A stretch of 64,000 bases of DNA from Pseudomonas sp. PDM05 (GCF_014851685.1 NZ_JACVAC010000007.1:186001-250000); one strand, 5' to 3'; positions 9,111-18,186 are shown, counted from the stretch's first letter. The notes: generated by a model not told the origin, from the sequence alone. Translations and numbers: made by a program.

Positions 9111-9196
9111 TCATCGCGGGCTAGCCCGCTCCCACAGTTGACCGAGTTCCAACGTTGGAATGCAGCCAAATGTGGGAGCTGGCTTGCCTGCGATGA
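9111..9196. repeat. REP inverted pair (GTGGGAGCTGGCTTGCCTGC type)
   Basis: Two arms of about 26 nt, TCATCGCGGGCTAGCCCGCT... and its imperfect complement, flank a 33-nt centre. This is the classic fluorescent-Pseudomonas REP doublet, here between the convergent rapA and MFS genes. The same subtype recurs at 59392-59513. Confidence 0.85.
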
Positions 9197-9209
9197 AGTC
9201 ACCTCGGTC

Positions 9210-10556
9210 TCAAGCTGTAACCGCCGACGCCGGCACCTCAATAACACTCAAGCCCTCCTTCATCTTCTTGGCATCACGCACAAAACACCGCGACGCCTGG
9301 AACAGAAACAGCATGGTCAGCAACAGCGCCACCGGGATCAGATACATGGCGTCATGCAACCCCACTGCCTTGTACGCCTCGGTCATCTGCTCCGCCCCCG
9401 CCGCATACATCGCCGAATGGGCGAAATGATCGGACAAGCCCCCCACCACGATCGGCCCCATGCCGCCGCCCAGCAAGTACAACCCGGCAAAAAACAGCGC
9501 CATCGCCGTGGCCCGCAGACGCGGCTCGACCACGTCTTGAATCGCCGTGTACACGCAGGTGTAGAAGTTATAGGCAAACAGCCAGCCCACACTGAACAAC
9601 GCCACAAACACCCCGATCTCGATACGCCCGGCGTGCAACGCCCAGGCCGTGGTGACGGTGGAAATGATCAGGCTGAACGCCGCGAACAGCAGGCGGCCGT
9701 TGGCAACCCGCTGATGAATCTTGTCGGCCACCCAACCGCCCAGGGTCAGGCCCACCAGGCCGGTCAGGCCGACGATCACGCCCGTGGCGACCGCTGCATC
9801 CTGCAATGGCATCAGGAAGTAGCGCTGTAGCATCGGCACCAGGAACGAGTTGCAGGCATAGGTAGCGAAGTTGAAACACAGCCCGGCCAGCACCAGCCAA
9901 AGGAACGTCGGCACTGCCAGCACGCGACGGATCGGGCGGTCGACGCGCGCCTGGGAGACTTGCACGGTTTCAGCGGCGCCGCGCTTGGGCTCCTTGATAT
10001 AGAACATGAACACCGCAAGGATCATCCCCGGCACGGCGGCGATAAAGAACGGCGCGCGCCAGCTGTCGAACGCCTTGACCATCCAACCGATAGTGAAGAA
10101 GGCCAACAACAGGCCCAGGGGCAAGCCGAGCATGAAAATACCCATCGCCCGGGCACGGCGATGAGCGGGAAACAGGTCGCCGATCAGCGAGTTGGCCGCC
10201 GGGGCGTAGCTGGCTTCGCCGATACCGATGCCCATGCGCACCAGCAAAAAGCTCCAGAAACTGCCGACCAGGCCATTGACCGCCGTCAGCCCACTCCAGG
10301 CGAACAGGCCCCAGCCCATCAATTTGCTGCGCGAACCGGTATCGGCCAGGCGCCCGAGGGGCAGGCCGGCGATGGCATAGACGATGGTGAAGGCGGTACC
10401 GATGATGCCGAGCTGGAAGTCGCTCAGGTGCCATTCCATGCGGATCGGCTCGATGATGATCGCGGGAATGGTGCGATCGAAGAAGTTGAACAAATTGGCG
10501 AGGAACAGCAGGAACAGAATGCGCCAGGCATTCGCCGCTTGGGTCGAGTTCTGCAT
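9210..10556 (-). CDS. MFS transporter, spinster-like
   Basis: An inner-membrane major facilitator (448 aa, about 12 predicted helices). It has the FFDRTIPA motif after helix 1, the loop 2-3 signature GRLADTGSRSKLM, and GIGIGEASYAPAANSLIGDLFP in helices 4-5, a pattern typical of the spinster-like MFS group often annotated as organic-acid or unknown-solute transporters. The substrate is not readable. GAGACGG lies just upstream of the ATG. It is monocistronic and divergent from the Cys-cluster gene at 10797. Confidence 0.85.
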   Translation of the reverse strand: MQNSTQAANAWRILFLLFLANLFNFFDRTIPAIIIEPIRMEWHLSDFQLGIIGTAFTIVYAIAGLPLGRLADTGSRSKLMGWGLFAWSGLTAVNGLVGSFWSFLLVRMGIGIGEASYAPAANSLIGDLFPAHRRARAMGIFMLGLPLGLLLAFFTIGWMVKAFDSWRAPFFIAAVPGMILAVFMFYIKEPKRGAAETVQVSQARVDRPIRRVLAVPTFLWLVLAGLCFNFATYACNSFLVPMLQRYFLMPLQDAAVATGVIVGLTGLVGLTLGGWVADKIHQRVANGRLLFAAFSLIISTVTTAWALHAGRIEIGVFVALFSVGWLFAYNFYTCVYTAIQDVVEPRLRATAMALFFAGLYLLGGGMGPIVVGGLSDHFAHSAMYAAGAEQMTEAYKAVGLHDAMYLIPVALLLTMLFLFQASRCFVRDAKKMKEGLSVIEVPASAVTA

Positions 10557-10796
10557 GGGTCCGTCTCTTTTATTGTTATGAGAGCTGCGATGCCCGATGC
10601 ATCCTGCCCGGTCCCTGCAACATAGTGGGGCTGGCAGCGCTTGTCTGTAATGATTCGTAAAGCTGATAGGGCATGATTTCTCCCGGTTTCATGGGACTTT
10701 CCCTACGAAAATATATATCTGCTCCCCTCTTCCCAACGGCCATGGCGCAGATAGAATGGCAAGCCTTCCTGTAGTCCCCCTCTTACTTTCTTATCG

Positions 10797-11171
10797 ATGA
10801 CGCCCATGTCCGAAGCCAGTCCGTGCCTGAGTTGCGGTGCCTGCTGTTCACACTTTCGCGTGTCTTTTTTCTGGGGTGAGTGCGCCTCGTCCGGAGGGAC
10901 GGTACCCGACGATCTGGTGGTACAGATCAACCCGACGCGCGTGGCGATGATCGGCACCGACCAGAAACCCGTACGCTGCTGCAGCCTTGAAGGTGAAGTG
11001 GGCAAGGGCACCAGTTGCTCGATCTACACGCAACGCTCGAGTACCTGCCGCGAATTTGAAGCGTCCTGGCACGAGGGCGTGCACAACGCCGATTGCGATG
11101 CAGCCCGCGCCGCCTTCGGCCTGCCGCCCCTGGAAGCGCCCTTCGAGCTGGATCTGCCCATCAGCGCTTAG
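10797..11171 (+). CDS. YkgJ-family cysteine cluster protein
   Basis: A 124-aa cytosolic protein with the YkgJ (CxxCxxCC) metal cluster pattern: CLSCGACC near the N-terminus, then further Cys at CSLEGE, CSIYTQRSSTCREFE and DCDAAR. The family is thought to bind zinc or an iron-sulfur cluster; no enzyme activity is established. The second Met (10806) is an alternative start. No operon partner is seen. Confidence 0.85.
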   Translation: MTPMSEASPCLSCGACCSHFRVSFFWGECASSGGTVPDDLVVQINPTRVAMIGTDQKPVRCCSLEGEVGKGTSCSIYTQRSSTCREFEASWHEGVHNADCDAARAAFGLPPLEAPFELDLPISA

Positions 11172-11294
11172 CATCAAACGCTATGGCCGGCATGCCAAAA
11201 TCATTCAGAGCAAAGTGCCATTATTCATGGCGAATCCTGCGAGGCTTCTATACTCGACTGCATAGGTCATCGCCGTAGGCAGTGACGAGACTCT

Positions 11295-13574
11295 ATGATG
11301 GGGCACGCTATGGAATGGCTTGGTCTGAATTTCTTTACCGAGCTTCCAGCGAACGGGCATTTATTACTCAATTGCAGTCATAACCCCTTCCTGGTGCTAC
11401 TGGCCTACCTGGTCGCCTGTGCGGCCGGTTTCGGTACGCTCGATATGGCCGAGCGCGTCGGCCACGTCGAAGACCCTACTGCACGTCGCCGCTGGCGCTG
11501 GCTCGGTGCCGGTTGCCTGGCCGGTGGTATCTGGTCCACACACTTCATCAGCATGCTGGCCTTCCAGGCGCCCATCGCGATTCACCACGAATTGTTCATG
11601 ACCTTCATTTCGCTGCTGATCGCCATGATTGCCTCGCTGTTCGCCATGCAAACCCTCAGTCATCCCCGGCTGCGCTTGCACCAGTATCTGCTGGCGTCGG
11701 TATGGATGGGCCTGGGCATCGCCCTGATGCACTACGTCGGCATATCCGCCATGCGTTCCCAGGCCCAGGCGTATTTCGAGTCAGCACTGTTCATGGCCTC
11801 GATTGGCATCGCCATCGGTGCCAGCCTTGCGGCGCTGCTGCTGTCGAGCTACCTGCGCAACGGCGCCGGGGTGTTTCACCAACTGCTCAAATACGCGGCC
11901 AGCCTGGTGCTGGGCGCCGGCATCCTCAGCATGCACTTTACCGGCATGGCGGCCATGCGCCTGATCGTGCCCACCGGCGCAGACCTCTCACTGCCGCTGA
12001 ACAACAACCCCATCCAACTCGGCCTGTCGGTCGCCGTCATCACCTTGCTGGTGATCGGAAGCAGCGTCAGCGCGGCACTGGCGGACAAGAAGCTGCAACA
12101 CAAGGAGCGCGACCTGCGCCGAGTCAACGCCCTGCTCAGCGAGTTGGACCAGGCCCGTGCCTCGCTGCAGCAAGTAGCGCATTTTGACGCCCTGACCAGC
12201 CTGCTCAACCGGCGCGGCTTCAACCAGATCTTTGCGGAAAAAGTCGCTGAAAAAACCGCATCAAACGGCATGTTGGCGGTTATTTTCCTTGATATCGACC
12301 ATTTCAAGCGCATCAACGACAGCCTCGGCCACGACGCCGGCGACCAATTGCTCAGCGTCCTTGCCGGGCATATCAAAGGGTCGGTGCGCAGCCATGAAGA
12401 CGTGGTTGCGCGGTTTGGCGGCGATGAGTTCTGCATCCTGATCAACATCCACCACCGTGACGAAGCGCGGCACATGGCCCAGCGCATCATGCAAAAGATG
12501 AAAGACCCGATAGAGTTGGCCGGGCGGCGCATGGTGATGACCACCAGCATCGGCATCAGCCTGTTCCCGGACGATGGCCAGACCTGCGAAGAGCTGCTGA
12601 AAACCGCCGACCTGGCGCTGTACCAATCCAAAGACACCGGCCGCAATACCCTGAACTTCTTCAGCTCCAACCTGAAAACCCGCGCCTTTCTCGAACTGCA
12701 ACTGGAAGAAGAGCTGCGTGGCGCACTGCGGGCCAGAAACCAGCTGGTGTTGTTCTACCAACCGATCTTCGACATGAAACTGGGCAAAGTCTCGCGCCTG
12801 GAGGCCTTGGTGCGCTGGCAACACCCGATACACGGCCTGTTGGCTCCGGACCGGTTTATCGGGATCGCCGAAAGCAACGGCCTGATTGCCGAACTGGACC
12901 ACTGGGTATTGCGCCAGGCCTGTCACGATCTGAGCCTGTTGTCTGACCGGGGCTATTACGAACTGACCATGGCGGTGAACTGCTCGGCCTTGAACATGGC
13001 CCGCGACGAACTGGCCGATGAAATCGAAGACGCACTGCGTTTCGCCGGTGTGGCGGCCCACCGCCTGGAACTGGAAGTCACCGAAAACGCGCTGATGGGC
13101 AATATCAGCAGCACCCTGGCGTTGCTGCGCCAGATCCGTGCACTGGGTGTTTCACTGGCCATCGATGATTTCGGCACCGGCTATTCCTCCCTCGCCTACC
13201 TTAAACGCCTGCCGCTCAATACCTTGAAGATTGATCGTTCGTTTATCCAGGACATCCCCAAATCCACTGCCGACATCGAGATCGTCCAGGCGATTATCGG
13301 CATGGCCCACACCCTGCACCTGCAGGTGGTCACCGAAGGCGTGGAAACCCAGGCGCAGTTCGAGTTGCTGCTCAAGCATGGCTGCGATTTCGTCCAGGGC
13401 TACCTGCTCAGCCCGGCGGTGTGCGCCGCCGATATCATCGGCGTGATCCAAGGCATTGAAAGGCAGAACCCGCTGCATGCGTTGAGCGCGGCGGGCGCGA
13501 TGGACATTTGCGCCCCCAAGGCGCCCTCCCCCGGCCGTGCCGGCTCCACCTCGGTGGTGCGGCCAATCCGCTGA
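11295..13574 (+). CDS. membrane MHYT-GGDEF-EAL cyclic-di-GMP enzyme
   Basis: A 759-aa inner-membrane signalling protein. Residues about 30-260 are the seven-helix MHYT sensor with its repeated Met/His motifs (STHFISM, MHYVGISAM, MHFTGMAAM), thought to bind copper and sense O2, CO or NO. GGDEF at 375-379 is intact, so diguanylate cyclase activity is possible, but the preceding inhibitory I-site reads SHED rather than RxxD. EAL at 503-505 and DDFGTG at 624-629 are intact, so phosphodiesterase activity is also expected. The layout matches P. aeruginosa MucR/NbdA; the intact GGDEF is closer to MucR. The next gene on the same strand is the tubulin-like protein, 203 nt away. Confidence 0.93.
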   Translation: MMGHAMEWLGLNFFTELPANGHLLLNCSHNPFLVLLAYLVACAAGFGTLDMAERVGHVEDPTARRRWRWLGAGCLAGGIWSTHFISMLAFQAPIAIHHELFMTFISLLIAMIASLFAMQTLSHPRLRLHQYLLASVWMGLGIALMHYVGISAMRSQAQAYFESALFMASIGIAIGASLAALLLSSYLRNGAGVFHQLLKYAASLVLGAGILSMHFTGMAAMRLIVPTGADLSLPLNNNPIQLGLSVAVITLLVIGSSVSAALADKKLQHKERDLRRVNALLSELDQARASLQQVAHFDALTSLLNRRGFNQIFAEKVAEKTASNGMLAVIFLDIDHFKRINDSLGHDAGDQLLSVLAGHIKGSVRSHEDVVARFGGDEFCILINIHHRDEARHMAQRIMQKMKDPIELAGRRMVMTTSIGISLFPDDGQTCEELLKTADLALYQSKDTGRNTLNFFSSNLKTRAFLELQLEEELRGALRARNQLVLFYQPIFDMKLGKVSRLEALVRWQHPIHGLLAPDRFIGIAESNGLIAELDHWVLRQACHDLSLLSDRGYYELTMAVNCSALNMARDELADEIEDALRFAGVAAHRLELEVTENALMGNISSTLALLRQIRALGVSLAIDDFGTGYSSLAYLKRLPLNTLKIDRSFIQDIPKSTADIEIVQAIIGMAHTLHLQVVTEGVETQAQFELLLKHGCDFVQGYLLSPAVCAADIIGVIQGIERQNPLHALSAAGAMDICAPKAPSPGRAGSTSVVRPIR

Positions 13575-13777
13575 CGTCGAAACTTTGGCATTACGCCATC
13601 ATTTGTTTAAAGAAACCCGACCAACGGCCGATTCATCAGAGTCCGGCTACGTTTTCCCTTGAGAACGCAGGGTTAATTTTCACATCCCGGACGAAGACGC
13701 GCTGCAAAGTCGCGAACTCCCATTCAGTGATGGCTCCTTGAAATTCTCCAGCCATCCGTTCAGGTACATGGCGCCCA

Positions 13778-15955
13778 ATGACTTCCAAAAATAACTCTGC
13801 CACCGTGGTCCCCGACGTGTTGCCGACAGCACCTGTGGAAAAATCCCCAGGTTCAAAGTCATTGAGCAGCGCCCGCCCGCTGGCCACCCAGCAATACCTG
13901 TACTTCACCGAAACCAACACCGACCGCATCCTCGACAACCTCGACGGCCTGCGCGACATGGTGTTCCCACGCCTGCCCCAGCAGGAAGGCGACGGCGACC
14001 CGCGCAACGAGCAGGAATTTCCTTCGGTCTGCCTGATCGGCCTGGGGCGCTGCGGTTCGAACATCGCGCTGGACGTGGCCGAGCTGGTGTACAACGCGCG
14101 CAAGTTCTACCTGAATGAGTTCAGTAACGAAGACAAATCGGCGGACAAGGGCTACAGCCCGGCGCAGTGGATCCGCAACAACCTGCGCCTGGGCGGCGGC
14201 AAGGCCAGCAAGCCGGTGTTCCTGGTGGAACCGCTGGTGATGCTCGGCGACCTGGATAAGGACATCGCCGGGCGCATCCGCTTCTCGCGCAAGGGTGAAA
14301 AAAGCGGGTTCCTGCGCGACTACAGCAAAATGAAAATCATGGACCTGTCGGAGGTGCATGCCGGTGGCGCGGGTAACGCGCCGATCCTCGGCCAGTACCT
14401 GGCCAAGATCATCCTCAACAAAGACACCCAGCGCTTTTCCAGCCCCGACTGGAAAATGATCCACTCGTACCTGATCGACTCCTGCGGCATCAAGGCCAAC
14501 CAGTCGCGCCTGTACTTCTCGATCTTCAGCGCCGGCGGCGGCACGGGTTCAGGCATGGCCTCGGAATTCGGCCTGGCCCAGCAACACTCGTACATGAACA
14601 AGACCTTCGACACCAAGCCCGCCGACGAGCACGACAGCAAGAGCGGCCACGCGTTTGTGTTCGAGCCGATCTTCACCAGCGGCATCTGCGTGCTGCCGAA
14701 CATCTCCGACCACCGCAGCGAAATGTCCGAGGCACTGCATATCAACGCCGGGCGTTTGCTCTGCAAGTATCTGTCGGAAGAATGGGATTTCTCATACAAC
14801 TTCGCCAATGAAGACAGCAGCGAGGCCAGCGTGAAGGGGCGAATCCGCCCATGGAACGCGATGATGCTGATCTCCAACGACATCATGCGCTACGCCGAAG
14901 AGAGCGATGACGGCAATATCCAGAACATTGACGTCAATGCCATGGAAAAACACGCCAACCAGTATATTTCCCAGCAGATCTTCAACATCCTCACCGCCCA
15001 GGCGGTGACCACCGACTACGACCAGAACTACTTCCGCCGCGCCGGTATCGACATCGGCGAGACCATCCGCCTGGATGCCAACGACCTGTTTATGAGTCTG
15101 GCCGGGCCGGTGGCGATTGCCTACGCCGAGTCGGTGGTGCCGGAAACCCCGGCGCCGTCCAACGACAAGTTCAAGGTGTTCGACAAAGAACCGCAGCGCC
15201 TGAACATCGACGACCTGTTCTTCCGCTCCATCGACCTGCCGCACTTCAACAAGGTCACCCAGGCCATCGAAGGCATCAGCTTGCTGCCGATTGAATCCAA
15301 GCGCTACAGAGCGTCCCTGGAGCAGTACAAGAACTCCGGCTACGACGCTGCGGCGTTGCACGACCTGCACTTCTTCAAGAACTGCTCGTCGGTGGTGTCG
15401 ATCGTCTCGCTGCCCAAGGACTACAAACTGTCCTACATGGACCTCAACCGGCTCAAGACCCACCTCAACAGCTTGTTCCCCAATACCACGCTCAAGCGCT
15501 ATGCCCTGGTGATCGGCGCCTCGGCCAACCTATCGCTGACCACCTTGATCGCCAAGAGCCCATGCCTGTCGGACGACTTCCTGACCTTGATCGTGGCGTT
15601 TATCAAACGCTGCTTTGCGCGCAACCCGTACCGCTTCGACGAGACGCTGGACAACTCGATCCTGGACTTCATCATCCACGAGGACTTCGACGAAGACCGC
15701 ATCGACGAGTTGCTCAACGAGTTTGAAAACCCGGCGAAGATCCTCGATACCAACTGGTACGCGATCAAGCCGATGTATGAGAAGAAGTACCGCGAACTGA
15801 TCAACGACAAAGAGAAATTCGTGTCGATCAATGACATCCGCCTGTCGCGGGACTGTGTGAAGAAGGCGATCAAGTACCTGCGCGAGATCTACCGTCACCG
15901 CATCGGCAAGACCAAGGTTATTTCGTTGAATAACCACACAGGTAAAACGGCCTGA
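13778..15955 (+). CDS. FtsZ/tubulin-superfamily GTPase-like protein, uncharacterised
   Basis: A 725-aa protein with the full nucleotide-handling set of the FtsZ/tubulin fold. After a low-complexity N-terminus (1-40) it has a glycine-rich first loop VCLIGLGRCGSNIA (84-97), the tubulin signature SAGGGTGSGMA (251-261), an ISND segment at 365-368 resembling the FtsZ IPND strand, a helix-7-like stretch (385-406), and RLDANDLF (431-438), which aligns with the FtsZ T7 catalytic loop NxDxxD and keeps both Asp (433, 436). About 225 C-terminal residues extend beyond the predicted core. It is not FtsZ (too long, no dcw context, no obvious FtsA/ZipA-binding tail) and far larger than phage PhuZ. It has a weak AGGT ribosome site, its own terminator and no operon partner. 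Motifs are seen; GTPase and polymer activity are inferred. Confidence 0.85.
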   Translation: MTSKNNSATVVPDVLPTAPVEKSPGSKSLSSARPLATQQYLYFTETNTDRILDNLDGLRDMVFPRLPQQEGDGDPRNEQEFPSVCLIGLGRCGSNIALDVAELVYNARKFYLNEFSNEDKSADKGYSPAQWIRNNLRLGGGKASKPVFLVEPLVMLGDLDKDIAGRIRFSRKGEKSGFLRDYSKMKIMDLSEVHAGGAGNAPILGQYLAKIILNKDTQRFSSPDWKMIHSYLIDSCGIKANQSRLYFSIFSAGGGTGSGMASEFGLAQQHSYMNKTFDTKPADEHDSKSGHAFVFEPIFTSGICVLPNISDHRSEMSEALHINAGRLLCKYLSEEWDFSYNFANEDSSEASVKGRIRPWNAMMLISNDIMRYAEESDDGNIQNIDVNAMEKHANQYISQQIFNILTAQAVTTDYDQNYFRRAGIDIGETIRLDANDLFMSLAGPVAIAYAESVVPETPAPSNDKFKVFDKEPQRLNIDDLFFRSIDLPHFNKVTQAIEGISLLPIESKRYRASLEQYKNSGYDAAALHDLHFFKNCSSVVSIVSLPKDYKLSYMDLNRLKTHLNSLFPNTTLKRYALVIGASANLSLTTLIAKSPCLSDDFLTLIVAFIKRCFARNPYRFDETLDNSILDFIIHEDFDEDRIDELLNEFENPAKILDTNWYAIKPMYEKKYRELINDKEKFVSINDIRLSRDCVKKAIKYLREIYRHRIGKTKVISLNNHTGKTA

Positions 15956-15963
15956 GACCTTGA

Positions 15964-15992
15964 GACGGCGCCCATCGGCGCCGTCGTTGTTT
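15964..15992 (+). terminator. terminator after the tubulin-like gene
   Basis: A perfect 9-bp stem, GACGGCGCC/GGCGCCGTC, followed by GTTGTTT begins 8 nt after the stop. It isolates the tubulin-like gene as its own transcription unit at the 3' end. Confidence 0.85.
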
Positions 15993-16315
15993 CAGAGTGC
16001 CATGCGCTGGCGTTGCCAGGCCTGTGGCATGGGTTTGACGCACTCTACCGTGCCGGCTGAAAAAGTACGCCGGCATGGCGTGGAAGAAACGTTTTGCGGC
16101 GTAGAAGTGGTGCGCGAACTTCCTTGCTTCACCGCTTCACACGGATTTATCTGACAGGCACCCGCCGTTTATTCACACCAAGAAACAATTCAGCCGCGCT
16201 TTTGGCCGCGAGAAAACTGTTCCCATGACGTGCACGTCACCCTGCGCTGTGACCTTTCTCTACGGCAACATGCCATCACGGCGCCAGCGGTTACTCCGCT
16301 ACACACTTCCTTCGG
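15993..16315. other. gene-poor interval
   Basis: A 49-codon frame (ATG at 16002, with CQAC and FCG pairs) begins 10 nt after a terminator and has no ribosome site, so I do not call it. Nothing else on either strand is convincing. Confidence 0.4.
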
Positions 16316-16340
16316 CGAAAAACACGCACCTTTTTGGTGC
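16316..16340 (-). terminator. terminator of the DUF2288 gene
   Basis: On the minus strand GCACC-AAAAA-GGTGC is followed by GTGTTTTT directly after the DUF2288 stop codon. The stem is short but the position and T run are right. Confidence 0.65.
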
Positions 16341-16652
16341 CTAGCTTTCTTGTGCCGCCCTTTCCTGGATCAGAATCCAAGGCGAAACCACCACCGCCCA
16401 GAGGCTGGGATCACGTTCCACCAGGTCCAATGCCCGCGTCGCAGACACTTCGCCAAGGCTCCCCGAGGCCAGCCAGGAGGCGACTTTGTCACGGTTGTCC
16501 TCAGCCATTCCTTCGGCGGCTTCGATCAAATCCAGGCCGGCGTCGACCCACAATAGGGCACCCTTGGCAAAGAACGGTTCAAGCTCCTTCCAGGAAATTT
16601 CGGCGGTTTCACCGAGCAGCTTGGCATAGAGGGTGCTAGGTTCTTGCGTCAT
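16341..16652 (-). CDS. DUF2288 domain-containing protein
   Basis: A 103-aa acidic soluble protein that I recognise as the DUF2288 family, conserved in pseudomonads and cyanobacteria, of unknown function. Typical features are LYAKLLGETAEISWKELEPFFAKG at the N-terminus and the helical VDAGLDLIEAAEGMAEDN segment. AGGTG precedes the ATG. It is a single gene divergent from braC. Confidence 0.88.
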   Translation of the reverse strand: MTQEPSTLYAKLLGETAEISWKELEPFFAKGALLWVDAGLDLIEAAEGMAEDNRDKVASWLASGSLGEVSATRALDLVERDPSLWAVVVSPWILIQERAAQES

Positions 16653-17005
16653 GGGAATTCACCTGAGTAAAAAATCGGCGCAATCTTAACGTCGAGGCGT
16701 TCGCATAAAAAGCCAGGCAGAAACCCAGTTGCAAAATGAGTCATCGATAGAAAGTTTCAGAAAAGCCAAGGATTGCCCGAAACTCTGGCATCAGCCCGCC
16801 GCGATTCTGTCTTTTTCTTTCATTTAAGCGACATGCCCGGGTTTTGCCCCCAGCAGCCAGCTTTTCAAGCGATCAACCGGCGCTCTACACTGTACCGGTA
16901 CAGTTGCCAGGCCGCTGCCGGGGGATGTCCGAGATATCCGATCCGGTTCTGCAGCTCACAAGGCCGCTAGAACTATAAAAAATACAACAGCAAGAGTGGA
17001 GCACT
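16653..17005. other. divergent promoter region between DUF2288 gene and braC
   Basis: No gene is visible. The region holds the perfect 16-bp palindrome at 16889-16904, about 100 nt before the braC start, and must carry the promoters of both flanking genes. Confidence 0.5.
16889..16904. promoter_or_regulatory. perfect 16-bp palindrome upstream of braC
   Basis: ACTGTACC-GGTACAGT is exactly self-complementary, a common form for a dimeric repressor or activator site. The CTG...CAG spacing is eight, not the ten of a LexA box. The binding protein is unknown. Confidence 0.5.
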
Positions 17006-18133
17006 ATGAATAAGGCTACTAAGCAGATTTCCAAACTGTTTGCCGCTATGGTCCTGGCTGGGGTTGCCGGCCATTCGTTTGCAGCCGACACCATCAAGAT
17101 CGGCATCGCCGGCCCGAAGACCGGCCCGGTTACGCAATACGGCGACATGCAGTTCGTAGGCGCAAAACAAGCGATCAAAGACATCAATGCCAAGGGCGGC
17201 GTCGATGGCAAGATGCTTGAAGCCAAGGAATACGATGACGCTTGCGATCCAAAACAAGCCGTTGCCGTAGCCAACAAAGTGGTCAACGATGGCGTCAAGT
17301 TCGTGGTCGGTCACCTCTGCTCCAGCTCCACTCAGCCAGCGTCGGACATCTATGAAGACGAAGGCGTCATCATGATCACCCCGGCCGCTACCAGCCCGGA
17401 CATCACCGCCCGTGGCTACAAGCTGGTCTTCCGCACCATCGGCCTGGACAGCGCCCAGGGCCCAGCGGCCGGCAACTACATCGCCGACCACGTGAAGCCG
17501 AAAGTCGTTGCCGTACTGCACGACAAACAGCAATACGGTGAAGGCATCGCCACCGCCGTCAAACAGACCCTTGAGAAGAAAGGCACCAAGGTTGCCGTCT
17601 TCGAAGGCCTGAACGCCGGCGACAAAGACTTCTCCTCGATCATCCAGAAGCTCAAGCAAGCCAACGTCGACTTCGTCTACTACGGCGGCTACCACCCAGA
17701 GCTGGGCCTGATCCTGCGCCAAGCCCAGGAAAAAGGCCTGAAAGCCAAGTTCATGGGTCCGGAAGGCGTCGGCAACGACTCCATCTCGCAAATCGCCCAA
17801 GGCGCTTCCGAAGGCCTGCTGGTCACCCTGCCGAAGTCGTTCGACGCCGAGCCAGAGAACAAGGCCATCGTTGACGCCATCAAGGCTGACGGCAAGGACC
17901 CAAGCGGCCCGTTCGTGTTCCCGGCCTACTCCGCCGTTGAGCTGATCGCCAGCGGTATCGCTGCCGCGAAGAGCGAAGACACCGCCAAAGTGGCAGCCGC
18001 GATCCACGCGGGCACGTTCAAGACCCCTACCGGCGACCTGAGCTTTGACGCCAAGGGCGACCTGAAGGACTTCAAGTTCGTGGTCTACGAATGGCACTTC
18101 GGCAAACCAAAAACCGAAGTTTCCCCTCAGTAA
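17006..18133 (+). CDS. braC: branched-chain amino acid ABC transporter substrate-binding protein
   Basis: Periplasmic Leu/Ile/Val (and Ala/Thr) binding protein of the LivJ/BraC type (375 aa). The signal peptide MNKATKQISKLFAAMV...HSFA ends before ADTIKIGIAG, followed by the periplasmic ligand-binding fold with the usual GPKTGPVTQYGD, VVGHLCSSSTQPASDIY and TPAATSPDIT elements. It heads the braCDEFG cluster. A strong terminator after it and a 229-nt gap before braD suggest the abundant binding protein is made in excess over the membrane parts. Confidence 0.95.
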   Translation: MNKATKQISKLFAAMVLAGVAGHSFAADTIKIGIAGPKTGPVTQYGDMQFVGAKQAIKDINAKGGVDGKMLEAKEYDDACDPKQAVAVANKVVNDGVKFVVGHLCSSSTQPASDIYEDEGVIMITPAATSPDITARGYKLVFRTIGLDSAQGPAAGNYIADHVKPKVVAVLHDKQQYGEGIATAVKQTLEKKGTKVAVFEGLNAGDKDFSSIIQKLKQANVDFVYYGGYHPELGLILRQAQEKGLKAKFMGPEGVGNDSISQIAQGASEGLLVTLPKSFDAEPENKAIVDAIKADGKDPSGPFVFPAYSAVELIASGIAAAKSEDTAKVAAAIHAGTFKTPTGDLSFDAKGDLKDFKFVVYEWHFGKPKTEVSPQ

Positions 18134-18154
18134 GCCAGGCGTTACTGGTCCAAC

Positions 18155-18186
18155 AAGCCCACTGTGAAAGCAGTGGGCTTTGTTTT
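18155..18186 (+). terminator. terminator/attenuator between braC and braD
   Basis: A perfect 10-bp stem, AAGCCCACTG/CAGTGGGCTT, is followed by TGTTTT. Its place inside the transporter cluster fits partial termination that raises the braC to braDEFG ratio. Confidence 0.85.

Noticed and set aside
10703..11011. 102-codon minus-strand frame opposite the YkgJ-type gene
   Set aside because: No ribosome site, and most of it is antisense to a well-supported cysteine cluster protein.
15960..16154. Short frame with CQAC and FCG cysteine pairs
   Set aside because: It begins within or just after the terminator of the tubulin-like gene, lacks a ribosome site, and the Cys spacing matches no zinc ribbon I know.
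16889..16904. LexA (SOS) box upstream of braC
   Set aside because: The CTG and CAG halves are separated by eight bases, not the ten of the Pseudomonas LexA site.
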